From: Zychaea mexicana
Taxonomy: Eukaryota > Mucoromycota > Mucoromycetes > Mucorales > Lichtheimiaceae
Length of the DNA stretch: 64,000 nucleotides
Assembly (NCBI RefSeq): GCF_025766255.1
Contig: NW_026516665.1
Location: 1 to 64,000 of the forward strand
Direction of reading: 5' to 3'
The notes beneath the pieces are model-generated. The model was not told the DNA's origin, ran no database searches, and was given only the letters and a program-made list of their open reading frames with translations. A program made the position numbers and the translations under genes. This document shows, piece after piece, positions 10,791-22,458 of the stretch. How positions within the stretch are numbered: the stretch's first letter is position 1; each line of letters begins with the position of its first letter.

Positions 10791-11251
10791 ACACCCGAGA
10801 CCGGACCAATTGGATAAATTCATGTAACTTATGCGGGTCAGCCAGCAGTCGGACCTTTGGGCAATTACAAACATTTGTAGTATGTTTTGTGTGGAGAAAG
10901 GTGGATGAAGGCTGCATGAGAAAATGTAATAGTAATGATATCAAGCGCCAAGAAGACACTAGCGATGTATTAGAGAGGTTTAATTGCTCGTAGCGCGCTT
11001 CAATATAGCTGTGGAGCACAAGAAAAGAGGCGGTCAACAATGAGTTTGATGTTGCATGCACGAACTGCGCGTTTTATTCTTTTGAGAGTTTCTGCTTGAT
11101 CAGCAAAATAGCGTTGTCGGAGACAAAGGGTGTAAGAAAAAACGAGGGGTAAGCTTTTTTTTCCTCTTCCTTCTTTTTGCATACAACAGCTTCTTCCACA
11201 CTCTCTTTTTTATTCTTTCACATATTCTACTTATTATACTACATACTAGCT

Positions 11252-14200
11252 ATGGCTCACGCACTGTCCGTTTTAACAAAGAAGCGATCGGTCAGCGCGC
11301 TGGTCATTGCCCTTATCTATGCGTTATATAAGGCCAAGCAGCACTTTCAAAGCCAGGCTGGCAAGAGTGCTGCACCAGGCCAAGCAGCTTCGTCGTCGTC
11401 TTCTTCCTCAAATGCTCGTACCAGCAGCTCCAGTAAACGTAAACATAAGGGCAAGGTGGGCGTCAATTCCACATTCTTCAAGCAAATGCGTGACTTGTTA
11501 CCGATCTGCATTCCAGGTAAGACGAAAGAAGAGACAGCAGTTGTGTACTGTCTGAGCTTTCTGGGAAATCTCTTCTGTATACATGCATAAAGCAACGATT
11601 GACATGACGTGTATATATTCCAGGCGTTTTTACAAAGGAAGCCGGATTGCTCGCGGCTCTTGCTTCAGTATTGATTGCACGAACTTGGTTGGATATTTGG
11701 TATGTACCCTTCCTTCTTTTATACTACTATGAATGAGTCTTTCTCTGCGCGAAAGATAGATATCTAATCGACAGCTTTATTGGTTCCTCTAGGTTCTCTG
11801 CATTCAACGGGTAAGCAAAGGAAGAAAGTCAAAGAAATAATTCAAGAAGGAGGAAGGGTAAAGGCAGGGATCAGTATCATTTAAAGTTAACAAGGCATTT
11901 TGTGTAAAAGCTCGGTTGTGAAGGCAATCGTGTCGCGTAACAAAGAGCAGTTCATTGCCAAAGCAATTGTCGAGTTCGGATTCATGATGGTAAGCTTGGA
12001 TAGACCATGGAAGAAAAGGAAAGCACATCTAAAGTGGCGTTGCAATCATGTATTCACTATGCTTTATCGTATATGTAGTGGCCAATGAGTATCGTCAACA
12101 ACTCGCTTAAATTAACCATCAGTGCTTTGGCATTGTGCTTCCGTGAACGCTTGACAAAGGTTTGTTATTATCGGTATCATGATTACGCAACTGCTGAACA
12201 AACATTGACGCATGAATCTTTGTGTGTTATATCTCCAAATAGTTCGCCCACAACCAATATTTGGACGGCATCACATTCTACAAGATTTCCAACTTGGATA
12301 ACCGACTTCAAAATGCAGATCAACTACTGACACAGGATATTGATAAATTTTCCGAAAACTTGTCGCATTTGTACTCGGATATTGCCAAGCCAATTGTAGA
12401 TATTTTCTTGTTTGCTTATAAGCTTGGTGAAGCCATGTAAGTTTGGTGAAGTTTACATGTCTGCACATCAATGTAGAATACGTACATGACTGACAAAGCA
12501 CGATGATGGGGCAATATTTAGTGGTAATGAAGCACCCTTCGCTATGATTTCGTACTTTGTTCTGTCGGGTGTGATCCTACGTGCATTCTCGCCACCTTTC
12601 GGTCGATGTAAGTAATTCTAATGACAGGGGAGGCTGTATGAGTGACGACCCGTTTTGTGGGTGTCATGCGACGTGAAAAGACGTCGGTGGGTAACCATCT
12701 AATGTAACTCATATAATCATATATTCTAGACACGGCTGCCGAGCAAAAGCTCGAGGGTGATTTCCGCTTCACTCATGTAAGAATTTCTTGGCTTTGAAGC
12801 TATATGAAGAATTCAGTTTTACTAACTAACATATGATTCAGTCGCGTATTATCGCGCACTCTGAAGAAATCGCATTCTATGGGGGTGGCGAGCGTGAGAA
12901 GGAAGTTGTAAACAACACATTCCAAAAGGTAATAGACGAAGCACTGGTTATAATAATGGGAAAGGGGAAGGGCAGTGTTGGTTGTATATATTAAGCATGC
13001 ATTCCATCCACATTTAGATTGTCAACCATGTTCGTAAAGTATACACCTTACGCTTCTTGAACGGTATCTTTGACTCCGTCCTTGTGAAATACTGCGCAAC
13101 TATGACAGCTTACTAGTACGTGTGGATTTGATATCATTAGCATTAACCTCCGCCCTTCATATATGGGATATAGTATTTTCGTTACTGACTTGGTAACTTT
13201 TCATAGTTTGCTCGCCCGTCCTGTCTTTGATCCTCGATATGGTAAAGCGTCGGGTGATTGTAAACATGTTGCTTGGAATGGAATGAACTAACCCAGAAAA
13301 ATGTGTTCTTTTAGCAACCCATCATATGGGCGCTATGCTTGACGATCCAACCAAACTGATGGAAGATTATTCCAGAAATTGTAGGTCATCATTTCTTCAT
13401 GAGGCTTGAAGGAGCCAGAAGAGACAAAAGCATTACTAACTAATCATTATTTTACTTAGCGAGCTACTTGATCAATTTGTCACAAGCTGTTGGACGATTG
13501 ATCTTGACTGGACGTGATTTAACCCGATTTGCAGGTTACACGGTATGCATTGTTTACTGTTGTTACTGTTACTATCGTTATATTTTTTTCTAGAATGTTC
13601 ATGTAGACAAAAGTGCTAAAAGAATCTTATAATAGCATCGAGTAGCAGAACTGTTTGAAGTGCTACGTGATGTTAGCAAGGGCAAATACAGCCGTACCAT
13701 GGTATCTAATGAGACTGAAGCGACACGGAACAAGGGTAAAGAAGATAAAAAGCCATAGACATTGGGTAAAAAGGAACCACTAGGACAAGCTCAACTTATA
13801 TGTGGTAAATATATATCTAGTGGTAGACTCGAAGGATATGAAGGGCAAGGTGCTCATCAAGGACGGCGTCATCGTATTCGACAATGTTCCTATTGTAACA
13901 CCCAACAGTGATGTTTTGGTAAGCTCAGAAAAAGGAGTGCACATCATTCTGCATGATACTAATGACCAATGAAATATATAATAGCTCAAGGACTTGTCCT
14001 TTAGAGTAAACACCGGCATGAACTGTCTTATTTCCGGTCCTAACGGCTGCGGTAAGAGCTCACTCTTCCGTATCTTGGGCGATTTGTGGCCATTGTTTGG
14101 TAAGTTTTCAGGGGGCAATGTGTGTGAGTGTCAGTGCCCATTTTACTCATTCACCCGGCATGCAGGTGGCACTGTAACAAAGCCAGCAGCATCCAAGTTA

Positions 14201-15030
14201 TTCTACGTACCACAGAAGCCGTACCTTGCATTGGGAACATTCCGTGACCAAGTCATTTACCCGGACACAGCTGCCCAGGCAAAGGCCCGTGGGTATGATG
14301 ATGACACATTAATGGACCTATTAAACACTGTCCATCTCGGATACCTTGTGGAACGTGAAGGTGGCTGGGACGCTCTTCAAGACTGGGCTGATGTGTAAGT
14401 TTTGTGATTTACTGGATGGAGGCGTCCGGAGAGAGCGAGGATTGTATGTTTCAGCGGACTGATTTGTTTCTTTTTAATTATAGGCTTTCTGGTGGTGAAA
14501 AGCAACGTGTGGCAATGGCTCGTTTGTTCTACCATAAGCCCCAATTTGTAAGTACTTGCCCCCCTCCTTCCTTCCTCCCATCAGTTGTGCAAACAAACTA
14601 AATGATTAATTTTCCATTATAGGCCATTTTGGATGAATGCACAAGTGCAGTCAGTGTTGATATCGAAGCCATCATGTACGAGCATGCTCGTAAATTAGGT
14701 ATCACACTTTTCACAGTGTCGCACAGGTAAGAAGAAACTGACATTTGTGGGGGGGGGGCGTGGGGGGCATCGCACAATGATGCTTCTAAAAATTACTCAC
14801 AACATGGTACAGAACTTCCTTGGTACGCCACCACGAATACTTGCTGCGGTTCGATGGCGAGGGCCATTATGAGTTTCGAGAGTAAGTCATTAATTAGATA
14901 AATATGTAATTCCAATTTTACTAAAGAAATTAAGCAATTAATTTTTACTAGACTTGACCCTGAGGACATGGCAACACCGTTCGGCTTTGGCCATGGAAAG
15001 TCCAAGTCATCCTCAAAGTTAGACCATTAA
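11252..15030 (+). CDS. Peroxisomal half-size ABC transporter (ABCD family)
   Basis: Twenty-one exons, 11252-11516 through 14952-15030, join in frame to 690 residues, normal for ABCD half transporters (PMP70/ALDP/Pxa). These dimerise in the peroxisomal membrane and import acyl-CoAs for beta-oxidation. The N-terminus has a hydrophobic helix after a basic start. Helices follow around [11 protein letters not shown] and further downstream, and the ABCD-typical loop [11 protein letters not shown] lies at about 287-297. The nucleotide-binding domain has Walker [10 protein letters not shown] (about 489-497), signature LSGGEKQR (587-594), Walker B ILDECTSA (609-616) and switch His in VSHR (641). A 58-residue Ser/Lys-rich stretch separates helix 1 from the body. 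Exon 3 (11793-11810) is only 18 bases. Which paralogue (ABCD1/2- or ABCD3-like) it is cannot be decided by eye. Confidence 0.92.
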
Positions 15031-15464
15031 GACGCATTTTCCTTTTTTGTAGTTAGACTCATTTTACACCAACATCATTATTACCCTCCTTACCTTTTGT
15101 CTTTGTCCTCTCCTCCTCCTCTTCCAAGAAAAGAGGACTGGTCGTAATATTACACACCAAGCCATACTTTACGAAAAAAAAAGAAGGATGTTTTGTTTTC
15201 TACTCTGTCCTTTAGAAAAATGCACTTTGTCGAACCGTGCTAAAAATTATTATTAGAAAAAAGCTATAAAAAAAGAAGGGAAAACGCGCGACGCCACATT
15301 TCAGTCCATTATTCAAATTACCCGCTCTCTCATTGTTCTGACCTTGTCCTTTTTTGGTACTGCCACGTACATTTTGGGAAGGGCTCCAATATGCGAGTAT
15401 CCTCTCGGGTGCTTTTACATATTTCCTCTATGCTTTCTCTCATTACAAACCACCCATCTTCATT
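15031..15464. promoter_or_regulatory. Spacer and presumed promoter of the F-BAR/RhoGAP gene
   Basis: 434 bases between two plus-strand genes. The early part is presumably the 3' untranslated region of the transporter. The later part, with a CT-rich stretch near 15322, presumably holds the next promoter and leader. No TATA box or named site is clear. Confidence 0.4.
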
Positions 15465-18400
15465 ATGGCTAGACCACGAGGAAAGAGCGTCTCGCAACAT
15501 AAACAACTGCAACAGCAACAGCAGCAACTTCAGCAACATCCACAACAACTTCCCGTCGTCGTTGACACTAGTAATGAGGTAATCACCCTTCCTCTCTCTC
15601 TCTGCCGCTGAGTGCTTCAAGTGAATGTAGGAAAAGAGACAGCTTACACGAACAATCGTGGTTTTTGTTGCTATAGTTACCAAACGTGAATGCCCAGTTG
15701 GACTTCATTAACAAGCTGGTCAAGTGGAACATTCAAGATTTGGACCACTTTATCAACGTCCTCACTGCACGGTAACTTTGACTCCCTCCGTCTACATTGT
15801 AACACGGAATAGCTTACAAGATTCTGTTCCTTCATATACCTTAGCATATCAGCCGAAGAATCATATGTACAATCCTTGGAACGTATTGAAAAAATCGCCC
15901 CTGTACCTGAACCAGAGGTGCGTTACTTTGGTGACGCACGGACATCATATCAGAAAGTCGCTATTCAGTACGAGGTATCAATGAGCCGAATGGTCATTGG
16001 ACGACGCGAGGTATTAAAAACAATGAAACTTCAGCTGCAACGACTCTACAATGTCAAGGTACCCTTTCATTGTAATTACATACCTCGTAGAATATATATA
16101 GCGTCGCCAGGAAACTCAAAGCAAATACTGTTGCGTTTAGGAAACACAAGAAAGCCGACGCAAAAAGATTAAAACGATTCTTGGTGAAAAGAATTCGAAT
16201 TACTTGACGTACCGGTCGCGCGACTTTAGTAAGCGACAACGTGCCTATACAACCAAATGCGAAGAAATTGATGCGGTCGAAGAAGAGGCACAGCAACATG
16301 CAGCAGCAGCAGCATCAGGAACAGGAGCAGGAACAGTTCCGCCTAGCACAGTAGCAGCAAGTGGTGGAGGGGGAGTGTTAGAAGAACAAGGGCCGCGAAA
16401 ATCCAGCGACAGTGATCAGTCGGGTTCATCTGCGTCGCATGAGCATAGTTCGCACAGGCGCCGCATGGCGGGGTTGAAGGCACTACGAAATCAGATTGTG
16501 AATGCAATGTCGTCGGCAGTGGATCCGAATACAAGGGCCGCCAAACTGAAGCGTGATATGATAGATTTGGGTGAGTTAGACTTAATTCTCTATTATAAAT
16601 ATAAATTTACGGTGTGGGAAGAGCGGAAGGCACCGAAGAAAAGATACCCTTTTTTACTAAGCAGACCTATTATGTGATTGTTTAGATCGTGACTACCGTA
16701 AAAGCATCATGTTTATGGAACGATTACGAAGAAAACAAGTGGAAACAAGCCAGCATGCTATGAAGGTTTGCAGTCAATAGTAAAAAAATTAGCAATGCTC
16801 CTATGTCAACCGTCACTAATGCATTGCGCGGGGCAATGGTGATATTTCGTTGTTTTCGGTTCGCTAGCATGTAGAGGTCATGTTCTTTGACAAGTCGGAA
16901 ATGACAAAGTCCGTCTTACACAACATACTCACGGTTGAACAAGATATGCAAGAGAAAGAATCTGCAGTAAGTCCACGCTAAGAGAGCAAGCCTGTGCCCC
17001 GCCGCGGTTTTGCTCCTTATATGCCCATTGTTCCTCAGAATATTGCATGCATGCAAATTGGGACGCAGAAAGAAAAGTTTACTTATTTGCAAGTGTGTAT
17101 TTTTTTTGGTATGTAAATATAGCTGACTCGAACCGTGTTCCAGACTACGGAACAAGTGGATGGTCGTGCGGATGTTGGCTTGTTTTGCACCGAATTCGAT
17201 AAACTCAAGGGCCAATTCAACGTTCCAGAGCAAATCCATTATGACAACTATTATCACGGCATATTAAAAGGTAAACTTGGCTTTTTTTATCTTACATAAT
17301 ACACAGCAAGAGAGGCGGGACTCTGTGGTTATTGTTGCGCTATTATCATGCATTAGGCAAGTTCATGTAACCTGATATTTCTACTATCAGATGTTCAATT
17401 CGGAACCTCGCTGGAATCGTATGCCAGGATTCATCACCGAGCTGTCCCACTACTTGTCGAGAAATGTATCAAAGCTGTCGAAGACCAAGGTGGTCTTAAA
17501 AAGGAAGGCATATACCGAGTTTCTGGCAGACAAAGTAACTTGGAAGCCCTGAAAGTGGACTTTGAAAAGGATGAAGTAAATGTCAATCTCGGCAGCTATG
17601 ACGTATTTACGATCGCATCGGTGCTCAAGGTCTATCTCCGTGAACTGGAGTTTCCATTGTTTGCATTACCCATGAAGTATCGAGCTGAATACTCCAGTGA
17701 GTCTTTTTGTTTTTACATAGTCAACTTGATAACAGTTGTAGACAACCCTAAAATGCAGTTTGCGAGAAAAATGGTGGTAGCTTACTAGAAATGTATGGGG
17801 TTGCCTCTTTTTTTTTTTTTTCTCCACTGTTGATAGATAAGGATGATCCTACTAGACTACGTGAACTAGAATCCAACTTGATAGAGTTGTCTGATCCTCA
17901 TCGAAATACACTCAAGGCCGTGATTGAGCATTTGGCACAAGTAACAAGTTATGCTGAAGCCAACAAAATGAACGTACAAAACTTGGCTCTGATTTTCACA
18001 CCCGCAATCTTCCACGATCATAACAATGCCGAAAATCCGGGCGAATGGTGCAACGATAAGGTGTTTTCCGACCTCATCACCCATCATCACACATTGTTCG
18101 TCACGGTAGAGTCGGTGATTGCAGAAAGACAACAGCAGCAGCAACCACAACAAAGAAAGGGCAGTGTCAATACAGGGCGACCCCCTCTACCTACTAATAA
18201 CAGCAATAATTCCCATCAACTGCAGCACCAAAATCCTCAACAACAATTTGCGTCAGCAGCAACGCTTCAATCCACCGCCGCAACCATGAACGACCAGCAG
18301 TTATTACAGCAGCCGGTGACAGGGTCATCTACGATCACTCTCCCGTCGCCTTCGCCCCATTTAGGCAATAGTAATAGCTACAATAACGAGCCACCTTTGC

Positions 18401-18657
18401 CTAGTTTACCACCTCCGTCCAGGATCCCATTAGAGCGATCAGATTCTCGAGGAAAAAAGCTTCTAGCTAGAAAAGATTCGCTAAATGCTCTACAGCGTAG
18501 TCCGTCGTTAATACAACAACAGCAGCAGCAGCAGCAACAAAAACATCAACATCAAAAGAAGCCATCCACTTCATCATCATCACAAAAGGAGTTGCCACCT
18601 ACTGTGGCACAGCCATTGACTCCTGAACCTTCTTCGCCTGCACCCGTTGTAAAATAA
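15465..18657 (+). CDS. F-BAR/RhoGAP protein (Rgd1-like)
   Basis: Nine exons: 15465-15578, 15677-15771, 15845-16058, 16141-16570, 16686-16765, 16868-16966, 17123-17270, 17391-17696, 17837-18657, giving 768 residues. After a Gln-rich start comes an F-BAR-like helical region (about 45-340, including SAEESYVQSLERIEKIAPV and KRQRAYTTKCEEIDAVEEEA). The RhoGAP domain covers about 400-600: the finger Arg lies in GIYRVSG and the helix in NVQNLALIFTPAI. The rest is disordered and Gln/Pro/Ser-rich. Rgd1-type proteins bend membranes through F-BAR and switch off Rho GTPases (Rho3/Rho4 in yeast) at growth sites. The ATG at 15465 (MARPRGKS) is preferred over an upstream in-frame ATG at 15354 because the upstream part is hydrophobic and untypical. 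An AATAAA lies at 18698. Confidence 0.85.
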
Positions 18658-20213
18658 TTAATCTTTCTCCTATGTGTGTTATGTGTATGTATCCGAAAAT
18701 AAAAATATAATAATAAAATCTATTCTTTTTGCAAACATCGAAGCCATTACTATGTAGTATCATACTCTGATGATTCTTACTATTATGTTACTGACGATCT
18801 AATATAAAAGAAAAAAACAAAAAACCGTGGTGTCACAAAAAGAGGGCTTTCGCGCGAAAGCCAAGCTTGCCCTGAAGCTAGATTCCCTTTTTGGGATATG
18901 AGCATTCGTTGGCGGCATGCGTCCCAAGCGTCTCAAAACGTCCCTTGTTTACGCAGTCTCCGCGCAATCCGCCGCTGCCGATTGCCCTTTCTCCAGATGA
19001 CTGCCTGACTAAAAAGCAATACTACATAGCTTATCCCCAAGAATTAGGATTATAAACTCCACCACTTTCACTCTGCTCCGGCTGCTGCTTTCCCTAGTAA
19101 TCGATCGATTTCTATGACTTTGTCCGATTCTCAGCGACAGCGTATGATATAGCTTAATTCGCCTTAATTAACGAAAAGAATTGACTCTTTCTACTAAAAA
19201 TATCTTTGGTAGACAATGTTCTGATCGACAATTTTTGTTGTTGTTTGTCTCTTTATCAAGGGGGAAACTATTTCAAGGAGAAAAACGTATAAAGTGACGA
19301 ATCTGCGTGTGTGTGATGGGATAGCATTAGTGTATATATGATAGTGGTTTAGCAACGGTCAAGAAAGGGGGGCATGCGATTAGCCACACCTCCTATAAAA
19401 TTTCATTTTAGTGGTCACCACGTTTTTTATTTATTTTGCCATGGCAGCGAGGCGTGCGTTTTCGCGCGCGAGGGTGTGTTACACAGGCATGCATTCATTT
19501 ATGAAGATATAAGTCCTATGCCTTATGTTTACGGACACTGACAAAAGAATGGCTATCTGATATGTATGCTAGTATGTCTGTAGAATATGCGCACCGGCTA
19601 AAGGAAACCTTGTTTCGTAGTTGTTATTGTTTCAGAACGCTGTGATGTACACATTGATGCACGTTCTCTATGCTGCAAATGAAGTAACATTAACAAAGAA
19701 AGTTGGTTAGGATCCACTAAAATGACTTAGTGGATCAGAGGAAGTTAATTCTGATGAAAATAGTAGTAGTACGTAGTAGACAATGAAATTGGTCAGCACC
19801 CAAGACAAACCAAAGAGGAAAAAGAAACAGGAATCCGGGTTATTGTCCTGTTTGGTTGAGTCGTGGCATATCGCGCGAGTTAGCACGGCATCCGCGCAAG
19901 CAGCCTTCGGCGGTGGATTGTTTTTGGCAGGATAGGGTGTGCGCGTGTGTGTGTGGGTGGGTGGGTGGGTGGGTGTGTGCATGCAAAGAAACAAGGATTC
20001 GTCATCAATGTAATATTGCAGAGCGGGACGATCGGTGTGAGTGGGTGTGTCAATGAGAGATTGAAAGCTGCAGTGTAACAATAGCACAGCACATTTGGAA
20101 ATCCTTTGAGTCTCCTTTATAAACAAGCCTTTTCGACAAATTCTTTCTCCATTCTTTTCCGTTGTTCCTTTTTAATTTTCTTTACAGCAACACTATATAC
20201 CATTCCAAGTAAT
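18658..20213. other. Long intergenic spacer, no gene recognised
   Basis: About 1.5 kb between the F-BAR/RhoGAP and PH genes. It contains a GGGTGG-type simple repeat near 19950 and A/T-rich tracts. Open frames such as 19707-20126 on the minus strand arise from the low-complexity GTG repeat. A TATA-like TTATAAA at 20117 lies 97 bases before the PH gene start. Confidence 0.5.
20117..20123 (+). promoter_or_regulatory. TATA-like box of the PH-domain gene
   Basis: TTATAAA lies 97 bases upstream of the ATG at 20214, a plausible distance for a fungal core promoter. The call rests on motif and position only. Confidence 0.35.
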
Positions 20214-21074
20214 ATGTCAATACCAAACAACTATTCCAACGCATCGCTTTCGCACGACTGTCAGGGCTGGCTTCTGATCAGCAAACTACGGAAACATCTG
20301 GTGTGGAGAGCATCGCACAGTCGCTACTTTTGCACATTGGACGGTCCACAACTGCGCCTTTACAGTGGCGAGGTAAGGAAAATAAATTACTTGTCAATCG
20401 TCCCGGTCGATACACACGTATCAAGAAAGGTGCTAATTGTCCTGTTATCACAATAGAATGACATTCGACCCAAAGCCATCCTCGAACTTCAGCACTACAA
20501 CGTCATCGCTAGCGCACCATCACAGCGAGGCATTGTGTTCAACCGGACCCCGTCTCACAAGACCTTTCAACTTGTATCACGCGATGAGGAGCATCGGCCG
20601 GATCTGATCCTCGTCGCAGAGTCAAAAGAGACCCTTGAAGACTGGGTAGACCATATGACAACCAACAGCCGCGCCGCTGCCAAGAACAACGACGTCCTCG
20701 AGAAATGGCTTGAACGCTTCGATGTCAACAACAAGCAGTCATCCTCTAGCGAATCGTTGCCGCCCTCTCCTTCCTTCTCGTTCACCTCATCCTCATCCTC
20801 GCTTCACAAATCGCCCTTGTCACCACTATCGCCTGTGCAAGCAGATTGGCCGGCTAGTACTTTGCTTGCTAGTGCTGGCAACAACCACACCATTCTTCCA
20901 CCTCCACCACCAGAAAAGTCGATTTCTACCTTGATCCAATCCATTGTCGCTCGACGGAAGTCTTCGCCTGCCCTATCGAGTCATCGCCGAAGGTCGTCCA
21001 TCTCACCTTCCAGTCCTACCACCGCACCGACAATGACCTTACAGCCGATCATGGATGTGGCCCACAGCGACTAG
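20214..21074 (+). CDS. PH-domain protein
   Basis: Two exons, 20214-20372 and 20457-21074, give 258 residues. Residues about 16-147 form a pleckstrin-homology fold: opening strand CQGWLLISKLRK, then SRYFCTLDGPQLRLYSGE, middle strands FQLVSRDEE and LILVAESKETL, and the C-terminal helix with its invariant Trp in LEDWVDHM. PH domains bind phosphoinositides or protein partners at membranes. The remaining 110 residues are Ser/Pro-rich and probably disordered, with basic patches (ARRKSSP, HRRRSS) that look like kinase sites. It has no second catalytic domain, so an adaptor role is inferred. The start is supported by the PH fold beginning just after it. Confidence 0.85.
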
Positions 21075-21646
21075 AGCTAGAAAAAAAAAAAAAAAAAAAG
21101 AGAGAAAATGGTTGATCCATTGCCTTTTCTTTAGAACTGTATACCTGCTCCTCCACTTGTTATAACATACTATAGACTTCCTTCTTATATAATAGCTTAC
21201 TCCCACCAGCAATCCTGCCATACTATGTACAAAGTTTTATATTCCCTACACATCCTTATACGCTCCACATTCTCTGTTCTTTCCAACCATTCAATCACCA
21301 CGCGGTATTTTATGCTCCAATTACCCCCACACCCGAAAAAAAACATAATTACATTGCAGGACGGAAGAACAAGAGAAAACAGACTAGAAGGGCCTGCCCT
21401 TGCTCGCTGTTCCTCGGTTCTTTCCTTCTCCCATGATACCCATTTTTCCCAAACCAAAACGAAAACGGATGATAATGGAGGCGTTGTACATACAATTGCA
21501 GTGCAAATGTCTTTTTCGACTTTTTATTATGTGAGTTGTGAGAAGTGATAAGCGGAAGGGAGATCGTAGATGAGGTTTTTTTTTTGGAGGAAGTATTGCT
21601 TTTTCTTAAATACAAAAGAACATGATGCAAAAAAAAAAGAACCAGC

Positions 21647-22458
21647 TTATTTGGGAGCTTCCTTGTCTGTAAGAGAGTCAAGACAATAAGAAAGTGTGCA
21701 GTTAGTAAGCATGTCTCCCACATTCATTCATTCACTCAACCACTAATTCCGCGAGCATATGTCGTTATAACTTACAGGCCAAAGCATGTTCTTCACCCAT
21801 GGCAGATACGACAGTGACCAACAAGTCCTTGCCTTCGTCAAAGTCGTTTTGCAACTGCTCACCAAGGTTGGTGTCGGGAAGCTTGACATCATCCTTGGTA
21901 TCGCCGTCGTCCAACATCAAGCTAAGGAAACCGTCTTCGACGTTGATGACCTGGTATTCTTTACGCTGGACGTTGGGGACATCCATGTTGTGGGTCGAGG
22001 GCGACAAGTCTTCCAATTTCCTGCAAGAACACAGCGAGATAAAAAAAAAAGGCGAATTTAATATAAGGCTTCTTTCTCTTTTACTCACACACACACATAA
22101 TCCAAATAGCCCTTTTCCTCATATTACATGCTGCGCTATAATGTGGGTGTGTGTGTGTGGTTCCACACCAACAGAACAATACAAACACACACAGCGTGAT
22201 ATTTTTTTTCTCCCTCTCTCTATAGCACTTTTTAACCTGTAACGATACTTACTTGCCCGTGAAAATGTCAATGGCAACCAGATGGACCTTGGCGTGACCG
22301 TGCTTGCCGGTCTTGGAGGTCGACATGTCGACGATCTTACAGGGACGACCCTTGATGACGACGTGACCGTTCTTGCGGAGAGCAGAGCACTGCATGGGGA
22401 AGGTCAAGGAGGCACCGGCATCGGCGGCACCGAAGGTGGTTTCGTGATCGTCAGACAT
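21647..22458 (-). CDS. HYP2: Translation factor eIF5A
   Basis: Three exons on the minus strand, 22458-22253, 22020-21776 and 21666-21647, give 156 residues, the family's usual length. The hypusination loop [12 protein letters not shown] is intact; the modified lysine is residue 52. The N-terminal SH3-like domain (about 20-85) and C-terminal OB-fold (86-151) are complete. eIF5A binds the ribosome between the E and P sites, promotes peptide-bond formation at difficult sequences such as proline runs and aids termination, and needs deoxyhypusine synthase and hydroxylase for activity. The last exon encodes only YKEAPK. The upstream region (22459-22900) has pyrimidine-rich tracts and may contain a 5' untranslated intron. 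Confidence 0.97.

Noticed and set aside
13736..13820. An extra 21-base exon in the ABC transporter gene
   Set aside because: It would need a 16-base intron, which is too short; one 85-base intron is simpler and keeps frame.
19707..20126. A 139-codon minus-strand frame upstream of the PH gene
   Set aside because: It reads through a GTGGGTGG repeat that yields Thr-His-Pro runs, and shows no conserved domain.
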